DNA of 64,000 nucleotides, taken from the NCBI RefSeq assembly GCF_035046505.1, contig NC_089830.1, forward strand, positions 22,334,379 through 22,398,378, given 5' to 3'. Position numbers and translations under genes: made by a program. Below the pieces are notes generated by a model. That model worked only from the letters and a program-made list of their open reading frames with translations. It was not told the DNA's origin and did no database searches. Positions within the stretch are counted from its first letter, which is position 1. Every line of letters begins with the position of its first letter. This document shows positions 32,250 to 44,737 of this stretch, piece by piece. The DNA is from Tiliqua scincoides. Lineage: Eukaryota; Chordata; Lepidosauria; Squamata; Scincidae.

Positions 32250-33850
32250 ATCACAAGCCTGACCGCCCAAACTTAAAGCCTCTGTTGAGGCCATCTCCAA
32301 ATTTCCTTATCAGTACAGAAAGGTTAGAGGGATTAACTTATCACCTGGCCATTCTTCTGGAAAACATTATCTGAGTCCAAAAACAACTGCTACGTGGATT
32401 CTTGCATCCTGCCCCAGTCTTCTCAAATGTTGTAGCGAATCTGGAGTCATTTTCTTTTTTTCTTTGCATATTCCTGCAGCTGCAGTTGGCTGTCACACCC
32501 TTCATCCCTTCAGCAGAACACAGTTACACTAAATCCAAAATGTTATTTATTCATTCCTTTTAATCCTGCTTTTCTGCCAAAGGCACTCAAAGCAGCCCAC
32601 AAAAATATTAAAATACAATTAAAATCAAGGCATAAAATGCAAAATATATATTAAAACGTAATTTTTGCAACTGAAATATCCTGAGGATGAAACCCAAGTC
32701 TAAACACAAAATTCACTTATGTTTCATACGCACATACACATAGCCTGAAGGCAATTTTATACAATATTTTAAATCATTTTATGCATGAAACATAGTTTGT
32801 ATACATTGAGCAGTTGATTTCTTGTTCTGTAATGAATGCATGCTAGCCACCGCCCAAGGTCATGTTATGTCACATCGGTGCTCAAAAAAATTCTGCATTT
32901 AAGAGCATTCTGGTTTTTAGAATTCTGGATAAGGGATAATCAACCTGTACAACTTATCTGAGTGACTAAATACAACAGAGGTTTTAGTACCCACACTTAA
33001 CTACCATTCCCAGGATTTTTCAGTGAAGCAATATAGCCCAACTTACATAGAACATATGCTTAGCACATCTCCCTTGGGGTCAAATGGAAAAGAGGTGGCC
33101 GTCTGCATCTGCCCTGAGATCCAAAGCTCTGGATCTCACCCAGCATTTTAGAAAAAAGAAAAGATGAATACATTTATCACAAGTCGTTTGGTCTTCAGCA
33201 CGAGCAGTCCCAGCTCATGCTGCTGCTGTTGTACCTAGTAGGATTCTGTTCTACCAAGAGGGCAGGCACTGCCAGACAATATAAATGCCCTTGTGCAACT
33301 ACTGCTTTAAATCTTCCTACAGATGGCTGCAGAATTGCAATGACTCAGCATAAAACATCATAACGTGGAAGCCTCCAAAAGATGCAAGGTCTTGTTGATG
33401 AATGGATGACTACAGAGCCAGCATCCCAGTTGCTGGAGGCCTTTGGTTCAGCGCACGGGGCTTCTCTCCCATCCCCTGATGACTCATCAAGCATTGCCAC
33501 TGGTGCTGAGGTTCCTGGGGTTGACCTGACCATGTGGACCCTCTGATGGTATGGGTCCTCAGTCAATGCACAAGCCCCTGATCCCCCCCCCAACCCAGGC
33601 TGATATGAAAAAAAAATAATAATTTTAAGGCAGTATTAACACACTTTTGCCCAGCCTACAGGTGCACACACATGATCCCTGTTGCATACATGTAGCATTG
33701 GGCAGAAATGGCTTAAAGGAGATGGCATAACTTGTGCAGGCTTTCATTTGTGCAGGAACTCACTAGGGCTTGGCTGTAGGAGATTTCTAATTCCTGATAT
33801 CAGTTATGAAACACAAGACTCAATTACGATTGGTGCTGGACTGGCTAGAG
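32250..33850. other. Upstream flank of the microexon gene
   Basis: No gene recognised. 32540-32660 resembles an antisense L2 3' tail. The remainder is unassigned, AT-rich sequence; regulatory elements of the microexon gene could lie here but none are visible beyond the TATA-like box. Confidence 0.5.
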
Positions 33851-34216
33851 CAGGGGTGTCAAAGGCACAGGGGCCAGATGCAGCCTGCAGATGCTTTTTA
33901 TCTGGCCCTTGGACACTCCCAGTGTCTCTATCAGTTGCTTTTAGCTGTGCTTTCACTACTGAAGGGGAAACCCATGTGATAATTGGGCTCGCCCATATCT
34001 TTAAAATATGATCAAGATTTGCATATTTTCTCCTCTATCATTTGCAGCTAATGAGTTTCTAAATGAGAAAAAATTGCTTATTTCTGGTCATGACCTTCTT
34101 AATAACATCACATCCTGCTTAATGACATCGCTTTTATGTCATCACTTAATGACATCACTTCTATGGCATCATGAAAGCTATTCTGCCCAATGTATGAAAC
34201 AAGTATGACACACCTG
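33851..34216. mobile_element. hAT-type non-autonomous element, 366 bp
   Basis: Starts CAGGGGTGTCAAAGGC and ends GTATGACACACCTG. Flanks GGCTAGAG and GACTATAG match at 6 of 8 positions, consistent with an aged target duplication. Confidence 0.7.
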
Positions 34217-34221
34217 GACTA

Positions 34222-35619
34222 TAGCATAAACTTTGGCAAAAGAAATGTAAGAAGGTGATACGGGAGGCCAAGCGAGACTATGAGGAACACATGGCCAGCA
34301 ACATTAAGGGGAATAATAAAAGCTTCTTCAAATATGTTAGAAGCAGGAAACCCGCCAGAGAAGCGGTTGGCCCTCTGGATGGTGAGGGAGGGAAAGGGGA
34401 GATAAAAGGAGACTTAGAGATGGCACAGAAATTAAATGAGTTCTTTGCATCTGTCTTCACGGCAGAAGACCTCGGGCAGATACCGCTGCCCAAACGGCCC
34501 CTCCTAACCGAGGAGTTAAGTCAGATAGCAGTTAAAAGAGAAGATGTTTCAGACCTCATTGATAAATTAAAGATCAATAAGTCACCGGGCCCTGATGGCA
34601 TCCACCCAAGAGTTATTAAGGAATTGAAGAATGAAGTTGCAGATCTCTTGACTAAGGTATGCAACTTGTCCCTCAAAATGGTCACGGTGCCAGAAGATTG
34701 GAAGACAGCAAATGTCACGCCTATCTTTAAAAAGGGAAAGAGGGGAGACCCGGGAAACTATAGGCCGGTCAGCCTAACATCCATACCGGGTAAGATGGTG
34801 GAATGCCTCATCAAAGATAGGATCTCAAAACACATAGACGAACAGGCCTTGCTGAGGGAGAGTCAGCATGGCTTCTGTAAGGGTAAGTTTTGCTTCACAA
34901 ACCTTATAGAATTCTTTGAAAAGGTCAACAGGCATGTGGATGTGGGAGAACCTGTGGACATTATATATCTGGACTTTCAGAAGGCGTTCGACACGGTTCC
35001 TCACCAAAGGCTACTGAAAAAACTCCACAGCCAGGGAATTAGAGGACAGGTCCTCTCATGGATTGAGAACTGGTTGGAGGCCAGGAAGCAGAGAGTGGGT
35101 GTCAATGGGCAATTTTCACAATGGAGAGAGGTGAAAAGCGGTGTGCCCCAAGGATCTGTCCTGGGATCGGTGCTTTTCAATCTCTTCATAAATGACCTGG
35201 AGACAGAGTTGAGCAGCGAAGTGGCTAAGTTTGCAGACGACACCAAACTTTTCCGAGTGGTGAAGACCAGAAGTGATTGTGAGGAGCTCCAGAAAGATCT
35301 CTCCAGACTGGCAGAATGGGCAGCAAAATGGCAGATGCGCGTCAATGTCAGTAAGTGTAAAGTCATGCACATTGGGGCAAAAAATCAAAACTTTAGATAT
35401 AGGCTGATGGGTTCTGAGCTGTCTGTGACAGATCAGGAGAGAGATCTTGGGGTGGTGGTGGACAGGTCTATGAAAGTGTCGACCCAATGTGCGGCAGCAG
35501 TGAAGAAGGCCAATTCTATGCTTGGGATCATTAGGAAGGGAAGTCTTGAAGCAAGAACAAAATTAGTCTACCACCGCCATCTAGTGGATTTGTTGGGAAA
35601 TTGCACGTTGAGCTTCTAA
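34222..35619 (+). mobile_element. CR1-like LINE, reverse transcriptase fragment
   Basis: Open for 454 codons. Motifs in order: KSPGPDGIHPRVIKEL, NYRPVSLTSIPGKMVE, SQHGFCKGKFCFTNL, YLDFQKAFDTVPH, SGVPQGSVLGSVLFN, the catalytic FADDTKLF box (about 35239), and GVVVDRSMKVSTQCA. Both ends are missing: it begins after the endonuclease and stops in the thumb, next to a hAT-like element. CR1 clade assignment is from these motifs; subfamily not determined. Confidence 0.85.
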
Positions 35620-35621
35620 AT

Positions 35622-35945
35622 CAGGAGTCTCCAAATCCCAGCCCGGAGGGTCAGATGTGGCCTACAGCGAGCCTCTATTTGGCCCACGGTCAGTCTCTTG
35701 TCCCCTGAAAGCCTCTGGCCTACTCAACTGAACATGACCAGAGCTGTGCTCTGATTGCATCTGGAGGGTGTTCTGAGGGCCAGAGAGGCTGAGTGAATGA
35801 GCCCACTCATTCATTTATTCATTCATCTAAGTTCCATCTCTAATTTATTTATTTAAATTTTATATTTAAATTTGTTTCTGGCCCTCAGCACTGCACCAGA
35901 TATTTCATGCGGCCCTCTGGCCAAAAAGTTTATTATTGGTCTCTG
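35622..35945. mobile_element. hAT-like non-autonomous element
   Basis: Starts CAGGAGTCTCCAAATCCC and ends TTATTATTGGTCTCTG. Contains GGCCCTCTGGCCAAAAAG typical of the neighbouring hAT-type copies. No clear target duplication. Confidence 0.55.
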
Positions 35946-36685
35946 AATGAGATGCAACCCAGCAATTTTGTTTATTTTTTGTAAATGTTGTGGGTTGCAA
36001 AGCAGAGCAAAGCGAAGATATATATCTCCATCCACACAAGACTTGGGGCAGAAGGGTCCAACACTACATGTACTGCTATTTACTTGCACTGTGTCTTTCT
36101 TCAGCTGTAAGCGTAAACTTAGTCAGCCAGTGCCCAAACAAGACACATCACATCAGGGGCATTTGGGGAAATGAGAAAGTTGGCTGTCCATGGTAACCAC
36201 TGTTTTTTCCCCACAATGCCCCAGAATCATGCTTCTGTCAGGTGCATAATGAGAAACAATGGCAGCCACTGCTCTGTGACCACTGGAACGAGGAACCTAG
36301 AGCCACCACTACTGCCCAGATAAGGATCCGTCCCTTGGGGGGCCCACCCCACCCATTGGTGAGGGTCAATCTTTAGAGTAACTTGTCAAGGGCCCCATCA
36401 AATCTGGAGTCAGCCCAGTGTAGGGGAAAGGAAGAAGAGAGAAAAACCAAATAGAAAGGCAACATGAACATTAAAACCATATGCAGATTAAGCTTTAGGA
36501 ATAAAAGTGGGGCTTAGGAAGGAAATCAGATTCTCAGTTTTACCAGCTCCCCTCCAAAACAAAAGCCCTCAGTCCAGTCTGAAGTTGTTTTTGCTTTGTT
36601 CTTCTTGCTACTCACAATTTGTCATTTTGAGCAGCCAGGAGGTGTGTCTACTCACACATAAAATGACTAATGCATAGGTGTTTCA

Positions 36686-36865
36686 GGGCCAAATTCTATT
36701 CAACTTCCCAGCGCAGGTGCAGCAGTGCCAATGGGGTATGCACTGCATCTTGTGGTAGGGGGGCAATCACAGAGGCCTCCCCCAGGTAAGGGAATGTTTG
36801 TTCCCTTTCTTTGGGGCTGCATTGCTGCAGCACAGGCATTTGAAAGTTGGATAGGATTGGGCCCT
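36686..36865. mobile_element. Palindromic MITE, ~180 bp
   Basis: Starts GGGCCAAATTCTATTCAACT and ends GTTGGATAGGATTGGGCCC. The inner motif AAGGGAATGTTTGTTCCCTT is shared with 46857-47035. Confidence 0.75.
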
Positions 36866-37429
36866 CAGCCTGTTGCAAGATTCACATAACTCCTGCTGGG
36901 TTGCTGTATTGAGAGGGAAGGCGTTTGATGGTTCTTCCAATAGATTGCCCTGAGTTGGAATCAACAAAAAGGCTTCATCCCCCATTCAGAATGGATCCCT
37001 TGCATCACTATGTCACTTCCTTTTTCCCCATTGATCTGCTGTGATGTCATCATAGAGCCATTGCAGTTTCCTAGGTGACTATAGTCAACAATTGTCCCCA
37101 ACCCTTCCACAGGCTACAATGGCCTCAAAGACAATGGACAATCCACCTCAACCTCCAGGTGAAGGGGCTGGGTAGAATATAACAGTGAGTGCCCTAGGTG
37201 GAGAAAGGGTCCAACAAAGAGGGGCACAACAGAGAGTATAAAGCAGAAGCCAACACTCTCAGGTCTTTTGTCTCAGGGTGAAATCCAGCCACTGAGGAGT
37301 GCCATTTGGCCCAAAGGCAAAGAAATATGAGAAGAGGGCCAGGGTGGTCAAAACAGGAAGTCTATCTTGGGACTGGCCATTCACTCTCCATCCTCTCTTC
37401 TCTCCGGTGATCCTTGTAAAATGCTAGTC

Positions 37430-37600
37430 ATAAGAATATAGGAAGAGCCTTGCTGGATTGGGCCCAAGGCCCATCTAGTCCAACTTCCTGTATCTCACAG
37501 CAGCCCACCAGATGCCTTAGGGAGCACACAAAACCACAAGATACCTGCATCTCGCTGCCACTCCCTTGCATCTGGCATTCTATCTACGCTCGCACCCCTC
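37430..37600 (-). mobile_element. CR1-like LINE 3' tail
   Basis: Antisense copy: CATAAGAATATAGGAAGAGC, GGCCCATCTAGTCCAACTTC, CTGTATCTCACAGCAGCCCA and CTTGCATCTGGCATTCT. Confidence 0.8.
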
Positions 37601-38223
37601 AACAAAGACACCAGACTGCACTTGGGTTTAACTTGGGCCACTTCAACGCATGAAACCTACTGAACACCCCTTCCTTGCCAGTCTGGGGTATATCACATTT
37701 GGTACTAGGGGATTTATGTCCTGGCCAAATGCATTCCAGTCATTGGTGACCCTGGAATTTAGGTCTTTTTTTTCACCCTGGTCATTAGCATCCCACTATA
37801 TAACTGGGCAACAAACCCCATGTTATCAATCCTAAGCTTCTTAGCTCAGCCTTAACCCACATTTGTGTTTTAAAAATAAAAGTAAATGTAATATAAATAT
37901 ATACCTGTACTAGGACACAAATTCTGGGATTCAAAAAGAATGGACGCAAGTGTCCAAAACTGGGGTGCCTTAGACTGGGACACATTGTCCAGGATGAAAT
38001 GACCCTCCCACATTCATGTTTTCCATTTGTCTTGCTCCATCACTTGCATCTCTGTGGCCTCCTTACTCACCATTGCCATTCCACTCTCAGCTCCCTTCAA
38101 CATCCCATCTACCACCCCTTCCCCCCCATTTACCAATATTCTGCATGTTTGTTGGCAGTCTTCTTCCACACTAAACCCCTTCTTGTGTGCCCACGCTCTG
38201 ACGATCTCTGAGCAACCAAAATG

Positions 38224-38935
38224 ATTACTGGGTTGGGGTACATCCCTTATGAGGAAAGGCTATAGCATTTGGGGCTTTTCAATCTAGACAAAAGGCACCT
38301 GTGCGGGGGGACATGATTGAGATATACAAATTAATGCATAGGATGGACAGAATGGATACGGGGGAGGGGGTGGTGTTCTTTTCTGTCTTGCACAACATCA
38401 GAACCAGGAGACATCCACGAAAATTGAGTGTCTGGAGAGCTAGAACAGACAAAAGAAAATATTTCTTTAACCAGCATGTAATTAGTCTGTGGAACTCCTT
38501 GGCCCAGAATGTGATGGCGTCAGGCCTAGATGCCCTTAAAAGGCGATTGGACAGATTTCTAGAAGAAAACTCCATCAAAGGTTACAAGCCACGAAGGGTA
38601 TGTGCAACTTCCTGATTTTAGCAGTAGGCTATCTCTGAATGCCAGATGCAAGGGAGTGGCAACAGGATGCAGGCGTCTTGTTGTCTTGTGTGCTCCCTGA
38701 GGTATCTGGTGGGCCGCTGTGAGATACAGGAAGCTGGACTAGATGGGCCTATGGCCTGATCCAGTGGGGCTGCTCTTATGTTCTTAACTACAATTCCCAG
38801 AAAGCCTTGCAGGTCTCTTGTTGCCTTGTGTGCTCCCTGGGGCATTGGGTGGGCCGCTGTGAGATACAGGAAGCTGGACTAGATGGGCCTGTGGCCTGAT
38901 CCAGCAGGGCTCTTCTTATGTCTTGAGACTGTGTT
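38224..38935 (+). mobile_element. CR1-like LINE 3' end with duplicated tail
   Basis: The C-terminal peptide region (GDMIEIYKLMHRMD, NIRTRRHPRKLSVW, VISLWNSLAQNVM, LDRFLEENS) is followed by the 3' UTR. The tail appears twice (to 38786 and again to 38925), joined by a short linker AACTACAATTCCCAG. Confidence 0.85.
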
Positions 38936-39063
38936 TGAAAATAGAAAAGGTTATTCTGAAGCCTGGCACTAGTGAAAGTTATTTTAGCACAATTGCTAAG
39001 AACCTGAGCAGGACTGAGACACTATCTCCTGGTACCTGAAGGGGTACACCAGATGCCTCCCCC

Positions 39064-39360
39064 TCAGTGGCGTCACTAGGATTCACGTCACCCGGTGCAG
39101 GAGGCCTGTGCGTCACCCCATGGAGTGGGCGGGGCAATGCCCCAGGTGGGCGTGGTGATGTACCATCGCCCCGCCCACACCGGTTTTTTGGCTGTACCTT
39201 TTGTTAGAACACAGATATTTCAATGTGGTTTGTTTCACTGCATTCTGCATGAAATTGCGCATTGATTAATATATAACATGATGGTCTTATTCCTCCAAAT
39301 TCTGATTTTAGTGATTTTGAAAACTTGTGGAGTCACACACACCCGTGACAACTTACTAAC
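39064..39360. mobile_element. Partial copy of the ~630-bp DNA element
   Basis: Begins CAGTGGCGTCACTAGG and retains the TATAACATGATGG block of the 18625 and 43913 copies. Confidence 0.55.
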
Positions 39361-39499
39361 AACTTATTGCAGCAGTTCTCAAACGTTTAGCACTGGGACC
39401 CACTTTTTAGAATGACAATCTGTCCAGGACCCATTGCAAGTGATGTCAAGGCCAGAAGTGACATCATCAAGCAAATTAAAATAGTTATAAATAATTAAA

Positions 39500-39506
39500 A
39501 TTAAAA

Positions 39507-39537
<31 letters not shown>

Positions 39538-39538
39538 A
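39500..39538. repeat. (AATA)n microsatellite
   Basis: About nine AATA units beside a truncated hAT-like end (39371-39440, GTTCTCAAACGTTTAGCACT). Confidence 0.9.
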
Positions 39539-40382
39539 GGGGGAGCCAGTCCTGTTCCACCAAGTGAATCTACTCTGAAGTCAGTCCCATAGTGATCAAT
39601 GGGGCTTACTCTCAGGAAAGTGTTGATAGGATTGGGCTCACAGGCTGCAATCCTATGCATGTCTACTGAGAAGTAAGTAAGTAAGTCCCATAGTGGTCCA
39701 TGGGACTTACTCTCAGGAAAGCGTGGATAGGATTGCAGCCTGTGAGCCCAAGCCTATGCATATCTACTCTGAATTAAGTCCCATAGTGGTCAATGGAGCT
39801 TACTCTGTAGCCTGCCTGCAATAACACCCTCCCAAAAGAATCAGTGAGATTTCCAGCCCTCCCAGTGCCCAGTTTAAAGTTCTTCTGTTTCAGGCACATC
39901 AGAATAAAGACCCACCTGGCTTCACAAGTGCAAAATAGAAAACTTTCCCCTTACCAGCTCAAGTCTCTTTTTTGTTCTTTTTGGAGAGGGGGGGAGGCTG
40001 CCTTCTGGAGCAGCTCCCTCAGATCAGGACCCTTCTGGTGTCCTCACATTCCCTTTGCCTGGCCTGGCCACCAGCCAAGGCACATCTGCCTACTCACGAG
40101 TAAACATGACTGTGAGGCTGCTTTGCTTTCCATAGGTCAACCTTTTCCCTGTAAGCTGCTGAGACCCCACAACTGAGGCTTTGTGACCTCATTGGGATCC
40201 CGACCCCAAGGTTGAAGAACACTGCATTGGGGCATGAAGAACTGAGAACATGGAGCATCTCTCCTTCTGCTCGGAAGGGACTTCTGCTGCCTCTTAGCAT
40301 TTTCAACCCACAACACGAACAGGGGATATTTGTGGGCTATTGGGCAAATAGCTTGGAAGCAGCCTGATGCCTCTAGACTAGG

Positions 40383-41300
40383 GTGGATTCGTGGGTGTCC
40401 AACTCTAACCCTGCTGTCTTTGGGTGTGCACTCACAGGTGACGGAGGGAAGCCAGTTCTTTCAGCCCCACTGCAACAGGGTAAGTCCCTTCCTGCGACAG
40501 GAAGTGGCTCAAATCCTGGGGGAGGAAGCAGCTCACAAGACTTCTTGCTTCCACCCTCACTTCCGCCAGCCATCTTCAACCAGACCGCTCCACCACCCTC
40601 ACTTCCGCCAGCCATCTTCAACCAGACCGCTCCACCAAACACGCCGACCACTGTGGTCTACAGCCTTCTGGGCCCCACTGCAACCTCATCTCCACCAAGG
40701 CTGGTCCAGACCCTTCCAGGCTCCTTTCCAGACATCTATGATGGAGACATGAAGAAATGGGAGGAACATTTTCAAAGTATCCAGAGGGCCTACAAAGAAT
40801 TTGGCAAAGAGGATGACTTTGCTATACGAGTGCTGACCGAAGACTTCACGCTCCCATTCCCTTTCGCCTGGCCCAACGAGGGCGAAGTATCTCGACAGCC
40901 GGCCTATGATCCCGCCGACTGCTCGGGCTTCGATTTCTTCCTGCACCCGGGGCAACCCATCCCTCGCCTTCTCCAACCACTACACGCCACCACCCAGGCC
41001 TTCTTCAAAAAGAGACGCCTTGAGCAGCTGGCCCTTAGTTATGCCAGCAAAGCCTCCCTCGCTACTGCCCCGGGGATGCCAGCCCCACAAGAAGCCAGTC
41101 TCCCCTTGCGACCAGACATCATGGTCATCACCAGCATGCCGTGCGTGACCACCACTGTACTTGGCGAGCCACCCTTTCTCCTGCAAGACGGCAAAAGCCA
41201 CAGGAACATCCAGCCTGCCCCTATAACTCTCCCAAACTCCGCACCAATGCAGCCCATCAACCTTCAGTTTATGAGCCCCACCCATCATGGTCCATTTTAG
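40383..41300 (+). CDS. Probable 3' coding exon of an unrecognised Pro-rich protein gene
   Basis: The frame runs 305 codons from an ATG at 40383 to TAG. A splice acceptor-like CACTCACAG ends at 40437, so the true exon may start there, and GG|GTAAGT at 40480 is a possible internal donor. The first third is low-complexity Pro/Ser and holds a direct 14-residue repeat PPSLPPAIFNQTAP (40551-40634). The rest is less biased: DIYDGDMKKWEEHFQSI, DFTLPFPFAWPNEGE, SGFDFFLHPGQPIPRLL, QAFFKKRRLEQLALSYASK. Codon third positions look coding-like. No signal peptide or membrane segment is seen in this part. I do not recognise the family; upstream exons were not found. Confidence 0.55.
   Translation: MDSWVSNSNPAVFGCALTGDGGKPVLSAPLQQGKSLPATGSGSNPGGGSSSQDFLLPPSLPPAIFNQTAPPPSLPPAIFNQTAPPNTPTTVVYSLLGPTATSSPPRLVQTLPGSFPDIYDGDMKKWEEHFQSIQRAYKEFGKEDDFAIRVLTEDFTLPFPFAWPNEGEVSRQPAYDPADCSGFDFFLHPGQPIPRLLQPLHATTQAFFKKRRLEQLALSYASKASLATAPGMPAPQEASLPLRPDIMVITSMPCVTTTVLGEPPFLLQDGKSHRNIQPAPITLPNSAPMQPINLQFMSPTHHGPF
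40551..40634 (+). repeat. Direct 42-bp tandem repeat within the open frame
   Basis: Two copies of a 42-bp unit encoding PPSLPPAIFNQTAP, both in frame. Confidence 0.9.
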
Positions 41301-41540
41301 GTCCCTAGAACATCCCAAATGCTACTATCATTCTCCAAGTGGAACAGATTTTATGGGTGCTGGCTACTGCCCCACCTCATATTGCTCAGGGTATCTCCAC
41401 CTTGGCCCCAGTTTAACTGGCATCCTGGACTTATAATGAAGGCCTCCAACCACTCTCTCCACTACAGTCCCTGAACAGCTACAGGTATCCATCTCACCAT
41501 TTCCATCCACATTCTTCCAACATATACAGAGGAAGCAGTT

Positions 41541-41546
41541 AATAAA
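41541..41546 (+). terminator. Polyadenylation signal AATAAA
   Basis: About 240 nt after the stop of the 40383-41300 frame, in GTTAATAAACATC. It supports a real 3' end, though such hexamers are common in AT-rich DNA. Confidence 0.4.
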
Positions 41547-41924
41547 CATCAGTCTGTTTTCTACTCCATTGGAGTTTGTTGAGATAATTTGGATGGGGTA
41601 AATGCTGTCCAATTGCAAACTGGACTACTGCAATTCTTCCGTGCCGGGGCTACCCTTGAAGATAGCATGGACGGAGCTACAGCTGGTGCCAAATGTTGCA
41701 TTTTTGACCAGAATGGGCACAGGAAACACAGAACTCATCTTGGCATAGCTGTGCTTGTTGATAGTAAGCTCCCAAACCCCAACCCAAGGTGCTAGCTCAG
41801 GTGAAGTTAAGGCTGTGATTTTCAGCCACTGCACTGTGGCACATTAATATGCCATGAATGGTCCACAAATGTGCCACAGCAGCTTGAGAGAGAGTCATTT
41901 GTTATAGTAGGGCCATTGGGGATG

Positions 41925-42455
41925 CAAGCTGTTTTGCCAAGTTTCACCTAGAGAACCTATACCCACTTTTAACTAATTAGCTCCCCTTTGTTTCCTAACA
42001 GTAGCCCTAGTTCTGCCCTGCAAGACCCCACCATCAAGGAAGCTCACCTGTTCAACTTGCAGAGGTCCTCCTTCCTCTCCTCCCAGCAGCTTCTCCAATC
42101 ACCACAGCAACACCTTGGTCCTGAGCAGGTCTTGGGCAGGACAGCCACAAATCTGACTCCAGCTGTCTCCATTCCAGTAACCTTCAGAAGTCCATTCACC
42201 CATCTGTTCACCAGTCAGTTAATCCATTAGTCAGTCCTCTCTCCTCCAAGCTCCTTCCTTCTGTCCTCTCATTCTTTTCAAGTTCCTTCTAAACTCACCC
42301 ATCCTCACTTCTCCAGGTGCTGCTTTTATCTCTGTAATAACCTAGCTGCCTGTAGTGGCTGTGGCTTGCAGCACACCCACTGCTCAAAGACTAGGTTTTA
42401 ACCCCAAGTTTGCCTGCCAGAGCAAGGGACCACTGTTAACATCACACCTATCTCC
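41925..42455. repeat. Unclassified ~560-bp repeat, copy 3
   Basis: Shares ACTTTTAACTAATTAGCTCC and GCAGAGGTCCTCCTTCCT blocks with copies at 16400 and 17190. Its end is interrupted by the hAT-type element at 42461. Confidence 0.75.
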
Positions 42456-42460
42456 TTGAG

Positions 42461-42920
42461 CAGGGGTGCCCAAACCCCGGCCCTGGGGCCGCTTGCGACC
42501 CTCAAGGCCTCTCAATGCAGCCCTCAGGGAGCCCCCAGTCTCCAATGAGCCTCTGGCCCTCCGGAGATTTGTTGGAGCCCTCACTGGCCCAACACAACTG
42601 CTTTCAGCATGAGGGCGACTATTTCACCTCTTGCATGAGCTATGGGATGAGAGCTCCCTCCATTGCTTGCTGTTTCACATCTGTGATGCAGCAGCGGTAG
42701 CAAAGGAAAGGCCAGCCTTGCTTTGTGCAATGCCTTTTATAGGCCTTGAGCTATTGCAAGACCTTCATTCATTCATATAAGCTCTTTAATATATTCATTT
42801 ATGTAAATTTATGTAAATTTATTCAAATTTTAAATGTAAATTAATCCTTTTTTTCCCCGGCCCCCGACACAGTGTCAGGGAGATGATGTGGCCCTCCTGC
42901 CATAAACTTTGGACACCCCG
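42461..42920. mobile_element. hAT-type non-autonomous element, 460 bp
   Basis: Starts CAGGGGTGCCCAAACCCC and ends ACTTTGGACACCCCG, flanked by perfect 8-bp duplications TCCTTGAG (42453-42460, 42921-42928). Interior matches the 62140 copy in opposite orientation. Confidence 0.9.
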
Positions 42921-43341
42921 TCCTTGAGGGATCTTGCACACTTCCATTAAATGAGCACCCCTGCTGGTAGCATGGTGTGCCTTGTCAACTATCAAAAAGC
43001 TGATGGTGAGCCTTGATAATTTTAGCCCCTTGTCAGTGTGCTGTAAGATGAAAAGGGTTGAAAATAGCTGTTCTTCCCCGTGTACTCAAATCCAACGATG
43101 AAAGCAGCATCCCTTAGGGCAGTGGTTCTCAAACTCTCTGGGAGAGTTTGAGAGCCACTAAGTTCTTAGGTGGGCGGGAGGGGGAAGGCAGAGTCCCGAT
43201 CCCCAGGATCGTGCAGCTGCCTCCTCCCTGCCTCCAGGCTGCCCCTGCCCCAACACCCCAGTTTGAAAAGCCCTGCCTTAGGGGGATTCACTATATCAGG
43301 GTGGGCAAACTTTCAACTTTAGGGATCCTTGACCTTTAACA

Positions 43342-43645
43342 TGGGTTATGTCAGAATGCCAGATGCAAGGGAGGGCACCAGGATGAGGTCTCTTGTTATC
43401 TGGTGTGCTCCCTGGGGCATTTGGTGGGCCGCTGTGAGATACAGGAAGCTGGACTAGATGGGCCTATGGCCTGATCCAGTGGGGCTGTTCTTATGTTCTT
43501 AAACTACAATTCCCAGGAGGCCTTGCAGGTCTCTTGGTATCTGGCGTGCTCCCTGGGGCATTTGGTGGGCCGCTGTGAGATACAGGAAGCTGGACTAGAT
43601 GGGCCTATGGCCTGATCCAGTGGGGCTGTTCTTATGTTCTTAACA
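43342..43645 (+). mobile_element. CR1-like LINE 3' tail, tandemly doubled
   Basis: Two copies of the tail (CTGTGAGATACAGGAAGCTG ... GTTCTTATGTTCTTA) joined by AACTACAATTCCCAGGAGGC, the same arrangement as at 38640-38925. Confidence 0.85.
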
Positions 43646-43912
43646 ATTGAGTAGGAGAGAGAATTTCAGGTGTAGCTTGCCATCTGTGAGAACTGCTGAA
43701 ATTCCCTTTCCTACACAAAGGTCCTGGATCCCTAAAGCTGAAAGTTTGCCCACCCCTGCACTGTATCAATGGACAGAACAGAACCTTCTCAGTTGTAACT
43801 ATGTTATGAACTAGCATTCATCTCCAGAGGACCCACCCCCCTTTTCCTCCTAAATAATAACTCCTCTGGGTACATCGAGGCTGAAATAGGAAATCACCTT
43901 GTGATATCTCTC

Positions 43913-44570
43913 ATCAGTGGAGTCACTAGGGGGTGTGGGCAGTGCAGACCACACCAGGTGGCATACTCAGGGTGTATGTGACACCACTACTGGTCAAAAT
44001 TGTGAAGATCACTGTATTTTCAAAGGATACCACCATGTTATACATCATTTAATGCATAATTTAATGCAGGACGCAGTGAAACAAACTGCGTTGAATTGTC
44101 TGTATTCTATCAAGTTAGAGCCAAATAACCAGAAGAAGGAAAACACAACTGCCTTATGTAACAAAAGTGGATTTTCTTGACTCAAAACTGACCAATGATG
44201 CTGATTGTTCTGAGAGCCAATGAGGTGTTATTATGACACAGCAGGGAACCAATATGGTGTTAGGATGAGTCAGCTCAGATTTCCATGTATCAGCGCTAAT
44301 ACTAGAACTCTTATTCAGTTGTGTGAGTGCCATCAAGTTGGCCACTGCTTTTTTGGTGGTTACTGATTTTTGGAGTGACCTTTATTGTTACATTAAACTA
44401 AATAAAGTTAATGGGGTGACACCTCCCCTAGTGATGCCACTGCATTCAGGCTGCATGTATGATATTGTAATTTATGTAATTTATGGTCTGGTACAAAAGG
44501 AGGTCCACCATGGGGGTGAAGCAGTGAGGTCTAGCACCAGGGGACAGAAACTCTAGTGACATTTCTGCTT
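43913..44570 (+). mobile_element. Non-autonomous ~650-bp DNA element, second copy
   Basis: Starts TCAGTGGAGTCACTAGGGGG and ends CTCTAGTGACATTTCTG. Shares TCACTGTATTTTCAAA-like and GAAACAAACTGCGTTGAAT blocks with 18625-19255. Confidence 0.65.
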
Positions 44571-44737
44571 CCTCCTCAACCACGTAACTCAGCTCAGGAG
44601 AGCAGCTGATTCACAGACACCCCTGGCCTAGTGTTCTGTTTCTGTTCACATGACCCGTGGAGGCGAGTACCAGATCACGAACGTCAGAGCATGTTGTATG
44701 TTTTAGGAATGAATGACCTTGGCTGAGAGACAAAGGC

